Source: Hawksworthiomyces lignivorus (taxonomy: Eukaryota > Ascomycota > Sordariomycetes > Ophiostomatales > Ophiostomataceae). From it: DNA of 64,000 nucleotides. The first letter of the stretch is position 1, and each line of letters begins with the position of its first letter. The position numbers and the translations under genes are program-made. The DNA lies in NCBI GenBank assembly GCA_002917075.1, contig NTMA01000081.1, positions 124,001-188,000 of the forward strand. Direction: 5' to 3'. A model generated the notes under the pieces. The model saw only the letters and a list, made by a program, of their open reading frames with translations. It searched no databases and was not told where the DNA came from. Shown here in pieces: positions 31,051-42,620 of the stretch.

Positions 31051-32787
31051 ATGGCTGCGGTTTATCGCTATTCCCAGCTTCAGAATGGTGAAATCCGTGT
31101 CGTCGAGCTCGAACCCGGACCGTATGAGTCAACGAGCCTCCGTTGCAGACTGGTGCACAAGATGATGTCCGACCCATCTCTGCAATATGAAGATATTTCT
31201 TATACCTGGGGAGACCCCAAAAAGCTTAAGAATATCGTAGTCGACAGCTTCTACGATTTCCCGGTCACATCCAACTGCTACGATGCTCTTCGGCGACTCA
31301 GGGACACTGACAAGACGAGAATCGTGTGGATAGATGCGCTTTGCATCAATCAAGCGGACAATGACGAACGCACTAGGCAGGTTCGCAACATGGGCAAGAT
31401 CTTCTCGGCTGCTGCTCATGTCTTAGTGTATATTGGAGAAGAGGATGAGAGCAGTAGTCGTTTGTTTGAACATATCGCCCAAGTTTGCGACAAACATCCA
31501 GAGGGGATGTAAGACCCGAGAGATAAGGACATCGCTACTCGTGAGCCTGCCTTGGTACAGGCTGCAAAGGCAGTTCTCTATCGTCCCTGGTACAGTCGGG
31601 TCTGGGTGATTCAAGAGGGTTTTCACGCCACGGACGGGGTCACGATCCTGTGTGGAAGACATTCGGCGGACTGGGACGTTTTCGCCTCGCGCTCCGTCCA
31701 TCTGTGCGGGTCAAGATCGGAAGACATCGATTATAGATCTGGAATTCCGTATGTTCTCTCTATTGGGTCTGCCGAGGAAGTCTTCCATCTCCACGAGCTT
31801 CTCCGACGAACACGGCACACAAACGCGACGGATCCTCGGGATAAATTCTTCGCTATACTCTCTATGGCAGATAACGATGGGCGTATTGGGAACCTCGCGA
31901 ATTACAACCACACCACAGTCATGGTATACACGGCTGCTGGGCTTTACTTGCTCCAGACAGAACAACTCACATTACTCCAGTCCGTCCGCCACCCCCATTC
32001 CCGGTACAAGGCCCTGGCTTCCTGGATTCCCGACTGGAGCCGCACTCATGATGCCGGCGAGTTTTGGGCTGCGAGGAATTCACATATTATGACCAAGCCC
32101 CTAGCTTCAAGGTAGATCTACGTGTCCTAGGATGCTGCCGATCCAACGAAGCCGGGGCTGATCACCTCCACCACCCGGTCTTGACCGTCAAGGGTTTTCG
32201 TGACGGCAGGATCGCAACCCTCGGCGCTACCTTCGACTTCGAAGCATCGCATGATAGCTGCTTGGATACGCTGAGGCGCCTGCTATCGGAAGAGGGTCTC
32301 GATATTAGCACACCTCTGCTTCCTAGAGGCTATACTGGCGACAGTAAGTAGACTTCAACGCCTTGGTCGATTTCAGCGAGTATTACCTGTCCGGTTCCCT
32401 TTGCAGACCCATGCCATCCATCACTTACATGATCAGTCTTCGACGCAGATGTATTTCGCAGAACCATGTGTCGAGGCCACGGGATGGTCAGTCGAGAAAA
32501 CTTCGAGTATGTCGACGAGGGCTTTGTACAATTGTCGGCTCTTTCTTGACGATAGTGGGAACTTGGGTGTTGCACCATCAGAAGCCGCGATTGGCGATGT
32601 CTTATGCGTTATTGATGGGGCACATGAGCTATGCCTCTTGCGCGAAGGCCCGCATCATCGGTGGTCCCTCATCAGCGGGGAAGGCTTTATTCTGGGATCC
32701 ATCAATCACGATTCTGATTCCTATCGTAGACTATTGGGGAACGCGAGAGAGAGAGGTGTAGAAGAAGAGACGTTCGAGATATGGTAA
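31051..32787 (+). pseudogene. HET-domain (heterokaryon incompatibility) gene, apparently broken
   Basis: The reading frame from ATG 31051 carries the three HET blocks: YEDISYTWGDP, then VWIDALCINQADNDERTRQ, then RPWYSRVWVIQE. An in-frame TAA at 31510-31512 separates blocks two and three. A frame change near 32050-32060 (in GAGTTTTGGG) is then needed to continue. The C-terminal part (NCRLFLDDSGNLGVAPSEA, IGDVLCVIDG) follows a GTAAGT donor at 32342, with the only in-frame acceptor found ending at about 32460. HET proteins trigger incompatibility cell death. Unusual introns (GTTTGC donor around 31483, 78 nt; GTTTTG donor near 32055, 44 nt) could in principle repair both breaks, but both donors are poor. 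A pseudogene is favoured. Confidence 0.7.
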
Positions 32788-33850
32788 TCATATACTTAAG
32801 TACATCAAAATCCTGCGTTCACAGCTACCTCCGACCGCACAGCTCGGGGTGCGGGTAAACAAGTCGGTACTGGATCTTAGGAAAAGAGAACGGATTCACC
32901 GGCGGTGCTGTACCTATTGCACCTGTAGAGTAGGTGGCGAGTCCGGCTATCTTGTCAGTTAGCACTTCCTCGCATTGTAGGTGCTGTGCTCTAATAATTA
33001 ATGATGGAGGGAAGGGAGTCGGTCGTGGACTGCTTAGCTGTGTCCTCAGCGCTGCTGGACTTTGGCAAAACACTTTCTCACTCACTTATTAGCTGCTATT
33101 AAGTCTAGTAGTAAGACCCAGCCAACGAACTCTCTGATAGACCATTTTTGAAATAATAAGTGTTATCTCTGCAAGTGATATATTTCTAAAACCGAGAAAT
33201 GCCATATTGCCCGTATTAAGTGATGCTGCTTTTTCTATGACAAGGCAGAGAGAATATGACGGCCACCGGCAGCAGATTCTCCGAATAGCCTCAATTCACA
33301 GAAGCGGAAGTGGAAGCGCGCCCAATGACATCTATCTTCCGTGACAAAAGAGTCCCCTTTTTGCAGAATTTGGATATGGGACTGCAATTCAAGCGAAATG
33401 TTATTCTTACTTTTTTTTTTTTTGGTTTATCTGACCGCACGCACCAAGACCACCGCCGAGACGCCACTCATTGCCATCATGGACAGCGGCTAAGTTGGGT
33501 ATTCAGGGCGTTCATTACGTATGTGTGGTTTCTTTCATTTAGGTTGAATATGGCGTCCCGCTGGCCTGGAAATTGCAAGCAAATTGGAGCCTGGCTTTCT
33601 CTTAAAAAGGAGCCACGGGAAAGCAGATGAGCTTTGTCGGCTCGAAGTTCCCGCGAGCCTGGTTGCGAGTCTGTCTATCTTCGTGGAGGATCTTCGTCTG
33701 AATCCAGCGCATCTCTTCGAAAGACTCGATTTGCGCACTTTGATCTTCCAATTGGTGTAGAGTGATAGAAGGATTGTCGCAGTCTGCCCTGTCTGTTTGA
33801 AGACCTAGAGCGCCTGTAGTAGGTAGTGCCTCTGGATAGATAATCTCAGG
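32788..33850. other. Intergenic region
   Basis: About 1 kb between the HET relic and the secreted glycosidase. It has a poly-T tract at 33412-33423. No conserved coding region seen on either strand. Confidence 0.5.
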
Positions 33851-36314
33851 ATGTATCGCCAGCTTCTCTACACGCTTGCTGCTGCGCTGGTGCCGCTTCC
33901 CCCTGGAAATGGTGGCATTTTTGTAGAAGCCAAATCGAACATCCCCCGGCAAAAGATTGTGCAGTCTTTCAATGTCCGCCGCAACGCCAGCTCCAAGACG
34001 ACGCCACTGCAGGTCGGCAACGGGAACCTCGCCTTTGGTGCAGACATAACCGGCCTGCAGACTTTCGAGCCTTTCGCCATCCTCTCGACCTGGGGTTGGC
34101 ACAACTTCAGCCTGCCGAAGACGGCCAACCAGACGTCGCCCTCGGGTAGGTACCTATCTGCAGAAGGGGAGAGAGAGGAGACAATAACAAAGCTGCAGTG
34201 TGAAGGCTGACCTTCTCCAGACTTCACCGGCCTTGACTGGAACACGCATGGCCGCCTCGTCAACTACGACCAGCCGAACCCGGCCGAAGCCGACATCTCG
34301 CAGTGGCTGATCCAGAACCCGCAGCGCCTGAACCTAGCCCGTATTGGCCTCGACTTCGGCGACAACGTGACCGTCACTGAGAGCGACCTGAAGGAGGCCC
34401 ACCAGGAGCTCGACCTATGGACTGGCAGCCTTAAGTCCAGCTTCGTCTACAAGAACACCTCTGTCGCCGTCGAGACCTGGGCCCACCCGGAGCAGGACAT
34501 GATCGGCATTAGCGTGACGTCGGACCTGCTCAAGACCGGCGAGCTCGGCCTGTTCATGGACTTCCCCTACCCGGACCGTAACAAGTTCGATGCCCCTTTC
34601 GTCGGCGTCTACAACGAGACGGGCGACGACGACATTGTCGACGCCTTCTTCGACCCCTACTTTGCCACCATCCAGCGCACCCTCGCAAACGACCAGGGCA
34701 ACACCACGTCCTACTACGCCCAGATCCAGTGGGACAACCCGGGCCGCTTCACGGGGCCCACGCCCGGCTCCAAGAGCCGCTACGTGCTGCACGTGCGCAA
34801 CTCCACGGACATCCTGTTCGTCGTCTCGTTTGCCACCGCCGGCGACTTTGTGCCCATCACCTACGCGGCACTGACCGACGAGGCCACCGACTGGTGGTCC
34901 GACTACTGGACGACCGGGGCGTTCGTCGACCTGTCGGCCGCGGCCAACGTGTCGGACGCCAAGGAGCTCCAGCGGCGGACCATCCTGTCGCAGTATCTGA
35001 CGGTGGTCAACTCTGCGGCGACCAACCCGCCACAAGGTACGATCCACGCTCTTCTTCCTATACTTTGTTCATTTATTTGTATGCCGCCTAAACTGCTTGC
35101 TGACTCTCCTGTTCTATAGAATCTGGTAAGCTCCATGTTTGAAAAGCAAGAACGAGAAATGTTATTTCAGAAAGCAAATGTCTTAACAAAAAAAACTTAC
35201 CTAGGCCTCGTGAACAATGGCTGGTATGGCAAGTTCCACGTATGTTCTCATTTCTTATCGTCATGATCTCGTCTGTCAGATAACGTGCTGACTCCCTGTC
35301 CAGCTGGAAATGGCCTTTTGGCACCTCGCGCATTTTGCGCGCTGGAGCCGCTTCGACCTGCTGACCCGCAGCCTGCCCGACTTCTACACGCGGTTCCTGC
35401 CGTCGTCATACGAACGCGCCAAGAAGCAGGGGTACAAGGGGGCGCGGTGGGGCAAGATGAGCGACCCGACGGGCCGCAGCGCGCCGGGGGAGATCAACTC
35501 GCTGCTGGTGTGGCAGCAGCCCCACCCGCTGTACTTTGCCGAGCTGTACTACCGCGCGTTCCCCAACGCCTCGACGCTGCGGGCGTGGGACGAGGTCGTG
35601 GCGGCGACGGCCGACTTCATGGCGTCCTTTGCCTTTCTCAACGCTACGACGGGCCGCTACGACCTGGGCCCGCCGCTGTACCCGGTGTCCGAGACCGGCA
35701 GCCCCAACGCCACCGTCAACCCCACGTTCGAGCTGGCCTACTGGCGCTTCGGCCTCGACGTCGCCGTGCGCTGGCGCCAGCGCCAGAACCGCACCGCGCC
35801 GGCGGCCTGGGCGGCCGTGCGCGACAAGCTGGCGCCGCTGCCCGTCGAGAACGGCACCTTTACCGTCTACGAAGGCGTCCCCGGCATGTGGACCGACCCA
35901 GCCACCATCACGGACCACCCGGCGCTGGCCGGCGTCTACGGCTGGCTGCCGCCGCCACCCAACGGCACCGGCGACGCCCTCAACCTCACCGTCGTGGCCA
36001 ACACGGCCCGCAAGATCCGCGAGGTCTGGCACCTGCAGGACTCGTACGGCTGGGACTTTCCGCTGCTGGCCATGAACGCGCTCCGGCTCGGCGACGTGCA
36101 GCAGGCCGTCGCGTACCTGCTGCACCCAGCTTTCACGTTTGACGACGCCGGCTACCCGACGGGCGGCAGCCGCGTACCGACGCCGTACCTGCCGAGCAGC
36201 GGGGCGTTCCTGCTGGCGGTGGCCATGCTGGCCGGCGGCTGGGACGGCAGCCCAGGCGCGCACTTCCCGGCCGAGTGGAACGCAAAAGTGGAGGGGTTCA
36301 CGCCCGGGCTGTAA
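33851..36314 (+). CDS. Secreted six-hairpin glycosidase-like protein
   Basis: Five exons: 33851-34145, 34221-35036, 35120-35125 (6 nt), 35205-35239 and 35304-36314 (720 aa). A hydrophobic N-terminus (MYRQLLYTLAAALVPLPPG) looks like a signal peptide, and many N-x-S/T sequons (NVTVTE, NTSVAV, NTTSYY, NSTDIL) support secretion. Motifs include QVGNGNLAFGADITGLQTF, NNGWYGKFHLEMAFWHLAHF, LQDSYGWDFPLLAMNALRLG and PSSGAFLLAVAMLAGGWD. These fit the (alpha/alpha)6 six-hairpin superfamily that includes GH65 and GH95-like enzymes. It probably acts on extracellular or plant cell-wall glycans; the substrate is not readable. It sits just outside the NLR/HET island and returns to high GC. Confidence 0.82.
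35120..35125 (+). other. 6-nt microexon (AATCTG)
   Basis: Lies between intron 35037-35119 (GTACGA...ATAG) and intron 35126-35204 (GTAAGC...CTAG). Inclusion gives Q-E-S-G-L-V-N-N-G-W; direct joining of the flanking exons also keeps frame and removes Glu-Ser. The Glu before the conserved Gly-Leu favours inclusion. Confidence 0.6.
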
Positions 36315-36857
36315 TGGAGAGGAAAGGAAGGGTCTTCATAGTGGGCGCGAAGGCGGAGGCTACTGTCGTAGGTTGGGCTTTTCCGGCAACCAGAGTCTCC
36401 CCAGAAATAATATGTGCTTGTACTTCTGTCCCCCCCCCCTTTTTTTTGTTTATAGCTTCGTTTTTGAAGTATTATATTTATATTAATTTATTTTTCTGGT
36501 TTGTTGACCATCGCCATTTCTTTCTCAAAACATAGGCGGTTCTGTGGTCTGCGCTATCAAAATCAAAAGAAGAGGTGATGCCGCGGCAGCAACCGCAAAG
36601 TTCGGTTGTTGGCATGTCCGTAGGCTGAGCGGCTCTCAATCCGCGCCTATCGGTAGCAAAAAGTTGCTCCTCTGCTGCTCTGCTATCCATTTTTCTGTTG
36701 TCTCTGTCTCTCCGATTTTAAACGGATGTCGTTGGTCTCGCTGGATAAATGCATACACATTGCCTCATGGCTTTACCAGCTGCCCATTTCTTTCTCATTT
36801 TTTTTTCCTTCACGTTTTTTCTTTTTTTCTTCTCCCACTTCTGTTTCTTCGAGATCT
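36315..36857. other. Convergent intergenic region
   Basis: 3' ends of the glycosidase (+) and LSM1 (-). It is pyrimidine-rich with AT tracts. No gene seen. Confidence 0.55.
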
Positions 36858-37547
36858 CTACAGAAGGATCTCGCCCATGTTCTCGCCTTCGAAGCCCAGC
36901 CCCGCCAGCTTCTTGACGCGCGTCCGCTCGACGGCCTTGTCAGCGGCCTTCTTAGCCTTGGCCAGCGCGGCCATGTGGTCGGCGTCGATCTTGTCGTGGC
37001 CTGGCGGCGCCTCGTCGTCGCGGTCGAGGTCGATCTCACCCAGGAGCAGCACGTTCTCGCCACGCACTAGGTAGGTGCCACGGGGGACGTCGGCGTACAG
37101 CCCGCGGCCTGCGGCTGCGCTCTCGGGCGCGGCGGACGGGTCGAAGGCGCCTGGCGGCAGGAACGTCCGCTCAACGGCAGACTGCAATATTAAGTTGGCT
37201 GGAAAAATAGCTGGTCAGATTGTTTTTTTCTAGGTTCAATTTTTCTTTCCAAGCTGCTTTTGTGTATTGTCATACCAAACTGGTCCCACGTCCTCAAGAC
37301 ACCCAGCACCTTGCGTCCGTCACGGAGGACAACAACAAGCTTCTCTGCAGATCGCAGCGGTCTCTGTCAGCTTCTGCATATTTCTCTCCTAGTCAGTCTG
37401 CAGGAACATACTGTCTGTGAGATCGAGCAGCTGTGCCGCCGTTGTGAACATCTGCGCGGGGAGCTGTGGCTGCTGCGGGGGCGGGCGCATGGGTGGTCCA
37501 CCCGGACCCCCGGGCGGCGGGGGGTCTTGAATGGACAAATTCTCCAT
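36858..37547 (-). CDS. lsm1: LSM1, Sm-like protein of the mRNA decapping-activator ring
   Basis: Three exons, from 37547: 37547-37412, 37344-37276 and 37198-36858 (181 aa). A Pro-rich N-terminus (DPPPPGGPGGPPMRPPPQQP) precedes the Sm fold. Sm1 is KKLVVVLRDGRKVLGVLRTW followed by DQFANLILQSAVERT; Sm2 is GTYLVRGENVLLLGEID. The C-terminal helix (MAALAKAKKAADKAVERTRV) is typical of Lsm1. In the Lsm1-7/Pat1 complex it binds oligoadenylated mRNA 3' ends in the cytoplasm and promotes decapping. All exon phases agree and both Sm motifs are intact only with these junctions. Confidence 0.93.
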
Positions 37548-39057
37548 GAATGCGTGTAGACGTATATGTATACTATCGTATTTAGAAGTTTTCTCGCAGG
37601 ACAAACGCTGAGAAAGACAAATTATGCTCGTCAAGTTGAGCTCGTCTGACGGAGGAAGAGGACTTCAAGTTGCTCGCAGCTGTGTGTCGTGTGTCGTGTG
37701 GCTACAGCAGGCAATCTTTTGACAGGAGAGGCAACCGGTGCTGTGATTATGTCCCAAAAGAATCTATGCTCGTCCCAAATCGTGTTTAGAGAGCTACAAG
37801 CTCTGGTTCTCCGGGATATCGTTCTTGACTATACGCCCTTGTAGTGGACGTGACGAATGGTGCCGTCTTTTTAGTGGGATTTTGAAAATTCGCACCGCCA
37901 CAGACGCCACAACAGCAACCGTCTAATAGCATGCATCTCTCGTGAATCGCGACAATTAAGCATAAGCGCATGATGCAACCGGCTTGCAGGGTCCCTCAAG
38001 CATTGCCTACGCACATACAAACTCCTGAGATATACAAGAAGCATACCCAATTGAATCCTTTGCATCATCACCGTCTATTTGCAACCCTTCATTCAAGCTC
38101 TCATCTGCTCTCCAGCACTGCGGAAGAAGATATTTGCCATTTCCGGAAGTGGGACCACTTTTTTTTCTCGCGGGGCTAGTACGTGTATAAACTGCCTTGG
38201 CAACGCAGCCAATCACCGTCGCTGCTAACGCCCGCCAGCCGACAGCCACGACCAGCCTGACACTCAGTGGCTTTTGGGCCTTGTTTGTGTGTTGCTTGTA
38301 GGTGGGTATCAGCTGGCAAGCACTAAGAAGAAGAGCAAAAAAAAAAGAAGGAGCCACACACGGACTGACAACTGACACTAGGAGAAAGAGGAAAGAGCGA
38401 GAGAGCCAGAGAGGCACACACCAACACACCAGACTGAGGAAAGCGCCGATTTTCTTACACGCAATTCTCACAGGTCTTTTTTCCTCTCTTCCCCTTCCAC
38501 AACACCTCTTTTTTTCTGCTCTCTACTCTCGCAGTTGTCTCCATGCTTTCTTCTGCTCTTAATCTCCCGATGAGGAGCTAGTTCAGCTTACATTCTTATT
38601 TATCTCTCCGTTCTTCGTCTTTTTATTAGACGGAGCAAAAGCAAAAGAGGGCGGTTCCCTTCGTCGTCCTTTTGCTTCCCTGCCCTCCTCTTTTCGCATC
38701 TTCTCTTCTCTCCGTCTAAGTCACCGAGGTGATCAGAGAGAACTACGACAAGCCAAACCTGTTTCTACCTCGTCTGGACCTTATTTCAGGCTGCAGGCTC
38801 TTTTTGAGAGAATCCGACAGCATTCGACAAAATACTACGACTTTCCTATCCTTCCTCCCCCCATCTTCCATTCTTCTGCTTAAGCGACCTGTTTTGGCTC
38901 TCTCAGTGCCGAGTCGTCGCCTGCAGCGTCTCTTGTTTAGAACGACACATCCCTAGCCGAGATCACCGATTTCGACTCTCAATTCCCTTCCTTCTTATAT
39001 TTCTCCTTCTTTTTCTTTGTTTGCTTTTGCGAGCATCGCTTCGTCTGTACCCCTGCG
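37548..39057. other. Divergent intergenic region with long pyrimidine-rich leader
   Basis: Between LSM1 (-) and the Sds3-like gene (+). From about 38470 to 39057 it is strongly C/T-biased, typical of fungal promoters and 5' leaders. Several short ATG frames in it could be uORFs. Confidence 0.5.
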
Positions 39058-40923
39058 ATGGCTGCGACAGAAGCCAACCCTCCCGCTGGGCTCGGCAATG
39101 ACGCCGATCAGCGGGTAGACCGACGCGCAAATACCTCTCCAGGCCCGAGTCAGTCGAAGCGCGACAAAAAGCGTCAGCTCCTGACCGACCGTCTTGCTGC
39201 TCTCTCTGATAAGTTCAGCAGAGACCGGGACATGACCTACCGCGAGCAGCTGCAGAAAATTCAAATCGACACCAACCTTGTCATGCGCCTCGACCCCTAT
39301 GCAGATCGACCGCTCGACTTCCTCGGCCCAGACCGCCACAGCCGGGACAGGGAATTCAACAGAGACCCTGATCCAGACGGCCGTGGTGGTGGCCGTGGCT
39401 TATTGGAAATGGCTGGGCCCACCTTTCAGCAGTGGATACAAGAGATTGAAGATCTTGTTGAAGAGCGAGACGCTGAATTGACCAAGCAGAAGGTAAGCCA
39501 CCCAGACATGCGGACACAGCGGCGCCTGTGTGTATAGCGATTTCGTAGCTAACTTTTTTTTTCTCTTCACTAGTACGAATTCGAGAAGAAGGCACAAGAG
39601 CACAAGAACACGCACATTTTCAAGACCGACGTCGCCAACCGGGAACACCGACAGCTTGCGGCGACGCTCCGCGACCGCCTCACCAACGCCATCACAGCCA
39701 AGAAGGTGCGCCTGACGAAAGAGAAAGAAGCCCTCGAGATCTCCGACGCCTCAGCCCTGCTCCTCCATCCCAACCAGTTCTCCATCACCAACCCATCTAG
39801 CCCCGGCGGCACGCACAGCAAGCGAACCACGCGGCTACGGCAGACTGCCGACGATTTGGCAGGTATCGGCGATGCCCGCAAGCGCAAGAGGAACGGTGCC
39901 GATGACGACGGCTCGCCAGCCCCGCAACGGCGCGCAGATGCTAACGGCACCACGCCCTTCTGGCACGGCGACCGCTTAGCCTACCGCAGGGTCACCGGCC
40001 CCGTCTACAGCATTGACAAGCTCTTCACGGACAAGGAGTTGGCGATGACATACAACGCGGCAGCGCTCGCGTCGCACAAATATCTGCTGTCGCACCGCAC
40101 CAAGGTCAACAGCAACGGCGAGATCGTCTCGTCGGCGTCCGATACCGAGTCGGGCGACCACGAAGACGGCGACCACGATCGCGACGCTACGCCGGCGGCC
40201 GCCGTCGGCATGGAGCGTGTGCCGTCGTATGCCACGCGCAGCACCCGTGGCGGCGCCGGTGGTGGCGCCAACAGCCATCACCACGACCGCCACCAGCAGG
40301 GAGCCAAGGACCGCGACGGTAACTTTGTGGACGACCGGTTGGTCGGCCTCGAAGCCCTCACCAACTTTGAGATGCCCAGCAACTTGGAGAAGCTCGCGGC
40401 CAACGAGCCCAAGATGCCGCCCATGTTCATGAGCAACTACGCCAAGCCCCACTCCAAGATCGACGCCAACACCCCCGCCACGCTGTCGCCTGACGATGTC
40501 GGCTCCGATCTCGCCGTCATCCGCCTGCTGCGCCAGTACGAGCGCGCCCACGGGCCCGGCTCCAACTTTGACAACGCCCACGGCGGCCGCAAAGTCCTCG
40601 AAGCTACCGCCTTCGCGCCCCACGACAGCCGCTACGCCGCCTACCTGCGCCACGACCGCCGCGAGGGCTACGTCCACCCGGAGGACGGCCAGCTGCGGAA
40701 GGACCTGCGCCTGCCCACCAGCAGCGTACGCGACGAGCCCACTACCCCCAGCCACCACCACCACTCGTCTGCCGCCGCAGCGAGCTCGACAAACGCCGGC
40801 ACTGCAGCCGCGTCCTCGTCCGCCCTGCACGCCACACCCATGAGCCGACAGAGCAGCCAGGGCGGCGCCGTGATGAGCCGCCAAGGAAGCAACACGCGAG
40901 CCCAGAGGAAACGGAACCAATAG
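39058..40923 (+). CDS. Sds3-like subunit of a histone deacetylase complex
   Basis: Two exons: 39058-39492 and 39574-40923 (594 aa), phase 0. The N-terminal region (SKRDKKRQLLTDRLAALSDK, RDMTYREQLQKIQIDTNLVM, LDPYADRPLDFL) resembles the Sds3-like module of Rpd3L/Sin3 deacetylase complexes. A charged helical part follows (IQEIEDLVEERDAELTKQKY, REHRQLAATLRDRLTNAITA). The middle and C-terminus are disordered, rich in His, Ser, Ala and Gly, with a conserved patch GPVYSIDKLFTDKELAMTYN. The role would be nuclear transcriptional repression. The family call is from motif resemblance; the protein is longer than yeast Sds3. Confidence 0.65.
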
Positions 40924-41723
40924 TTCTTGCCTCTCCTCTTCTTTTTGCTCGCTCTGTGTTCTTCTCCTTGGTTCCTGTGGCTCATTGGTGTCTCGGGAGC
41001 AGGCTTCTTTTTGCTTCTTTTTTTTTGGGAAAGATGGATGGGAATTAATCTTTTTTTTTCATGTGTATTGTCTGATGTCTCCACGGTTTTTTCTCTTTTC
41101 TCGCTTTTGGCCTCGTGCGTTTTGATCTCCTTACTATATTTTCCCCTTTTTAGAGTGAAGATCCCCAACTGCTCGATCAGGATGCGGCATCTGTCTTTTT
41201 TTTTGTCCCATTGTTTGGGCTTGCTGTTCTGCCTTTTTTTATATTCATTTTACAGATATCATCGTTCTCGTCTCAGACACGAACGTCTTTGCTGGAGTTA
41301 ATACATGGGGAGGGGATCATTGGGATTTAAATCGCGTCCGTCTATAGGAGCTCGGCAGATCATTATTAAAGAATATCTCCAATAAACAGCATTTTGGCTT
41401 ATTCACATAGTATTGTTGCACTTTGTCTACATCTGATATATGGACAGCGGTTACTTTCCAAGTAATCTCTTATCAGTAATAGGTGCCAATGACCACAGTG
41501 TTGCTACATTGCCCACATGTTACTTATGTTATTGAATTTTCAGAAAATTATTGACAACTAAATTATTTCTTTAATTTTTTTGGTTGCTAATATCACATAA
41601 AGAGTGTTTCCACATAAATACACAGCTACTATCCCCTGAGATCATATTCACAGTCGTTCATATCCATTCATACCTATCATATCCATTTCATGCCTTCATA
41701 GATGAAGGAAATTTTTATAAATT
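40924..41723. other. Convergent intergenic region
   Basis: T-rich 3' region of the Sds3-like gene and 3' side of the oxygenase gene. No gene seen. Confidence 0.55.
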
Positions 41724-42620
41724 TCACGGACCAAACACCAGCGTCCGCACCTCGATGCTCTTTCGGTGCTCGGCGTTGGCTGGCGTCCGCGGATCGTCAA
41801 AGGCGGTGTGGCCGAGGCGGCCGCCCTGGACGCCGGAGTCGGGGTTGAGCCCCTCGCTGTCGAAGCACTCGAGCAGCAGGCGCTCGTCGCCGGTCATGCC
41901 GGAGAGGTAGTACCACTCCTGGTCCGGGTGGTAGCGGATGGCGGCGGTCTGGCCGATGTAGTTCTTCTCGGGCGGGTAGCGGTGCTCGACGGTGACGACG
42001 TCGTCGTCGCGCACAGTGACGGAGGAAGCAAAGGCCAGGGGCGACGCGGCGACGGGCCCCTTGTTGAGCGGGCGCCACACGTTGATGATGCGGTAGCGAC
42101 CGCGCAGGGCCTGCTCGGCCTCGTCGGGTGGCAGGTGCTTGCGCACGCGCAGGGCGGCGGCGTGGGCGGTCTGGTCAATGTGCGTGCGGTTGACGGGCCC
42201 GCGGTTCTGCGGCGTCTGCTGGCCGCCGGGCTTGGCGCGGCGCACCGTGTGGTCGAAGAAGACGACGCGCGTGGCGCCCGGCACGTGCTTGAGCAGCAGC
42301 GCCTCAACCTCGGGGTAGTAGTTGCGGCGGATCGACTCGTCGTCGGCAAAGTCCACCTCGGCCGACGGCGGCTCGCCCTGCACCACCAGGAAGGCGTGCT
42401 TGTCCAGCGACGCCGGTGAGGCGCCGAACTCGGCCTCGCGCCCGCGCACGTCCCGGATCAGCACGTCGCGCGTCTCTGTGCCGTAGTTGTTCTGCGGCTG
42501 GCCCGGCGGCGGCGTGTCCACATAGTTGAACGGCGCGCTGCCGTCGGCCGGCGGAACGTAAAAGTTGAGCTTGGCCACGACGTCGCCGCGCGGCACCTCC
42601 ACGGGAGCTTCGTCGGCCAT
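41724..42620 (-). CDS. CmcJ/AsaB-like oxygenase family protein
   Basis: Intronless, 298 aa. Recognisable motifs are KLNFYVPPADG at the N-terminus, VVFFDHTVRR, NRTHIDQT (possible metal His/Asp), RYRIINVWRPLNKGPV, SPLAFASS, EWYYLSGMTGDERLLLECFD and HTAFDDPRTP followed by SIEVRTLVFG. This set marks the fungal family related to the 7-alpha-cephem-methoxylase CmcJ and the aspergillic acid cluster protein AsaB, usually annotated as an iron-dependent hydroxylase or desaturase. Such genes often lie in secondary-metabolite clusters, but no synthase is visible nearby. Cytosolic, substrate unknown. Confidence 0.82.
   Translation of the reverse strand: MADEAPVEVPRGDVVAKLNFYVPPADGSAPFNYVDTPPPGQPQNNYGTETRDVLIRDVRGREAEFGASPASLDKHAFLVVQGEPPSAEVDFADDESIRRNYYPEVEALLLKHVPGATRVVFFDHTVRRAKPGGQQTPQNRGPVNRTHIDQTAHAAALRVRKHLPPDEAEQALRGRYRIINVWRPLNKGPVAASPLAFASSVTVRDDDVVTVEHRYPPEKNYIGQTAAIRYHPDQEWYYLSGMTGDERLLLECFDSEGLNPDSGVQGGRLGHTAFDDPRTPANAEHRKSIEVRTLVFGP

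Noticed and set aside
31483..31560. In-frame 78-nt intron removing the HET stop codon
   Set aside because: The donor GTTTGC is poor and a second weak intron would also be needed; kept only as an alternative to pseudogene.
38007..38471. 154-codon minus-strand ORF between LSM1 and the Sds3-like gene
   Set aside because: Reverse complement of a purine/pyrimidine-biased leader; no domain and no codon bias like neighbouring genes.
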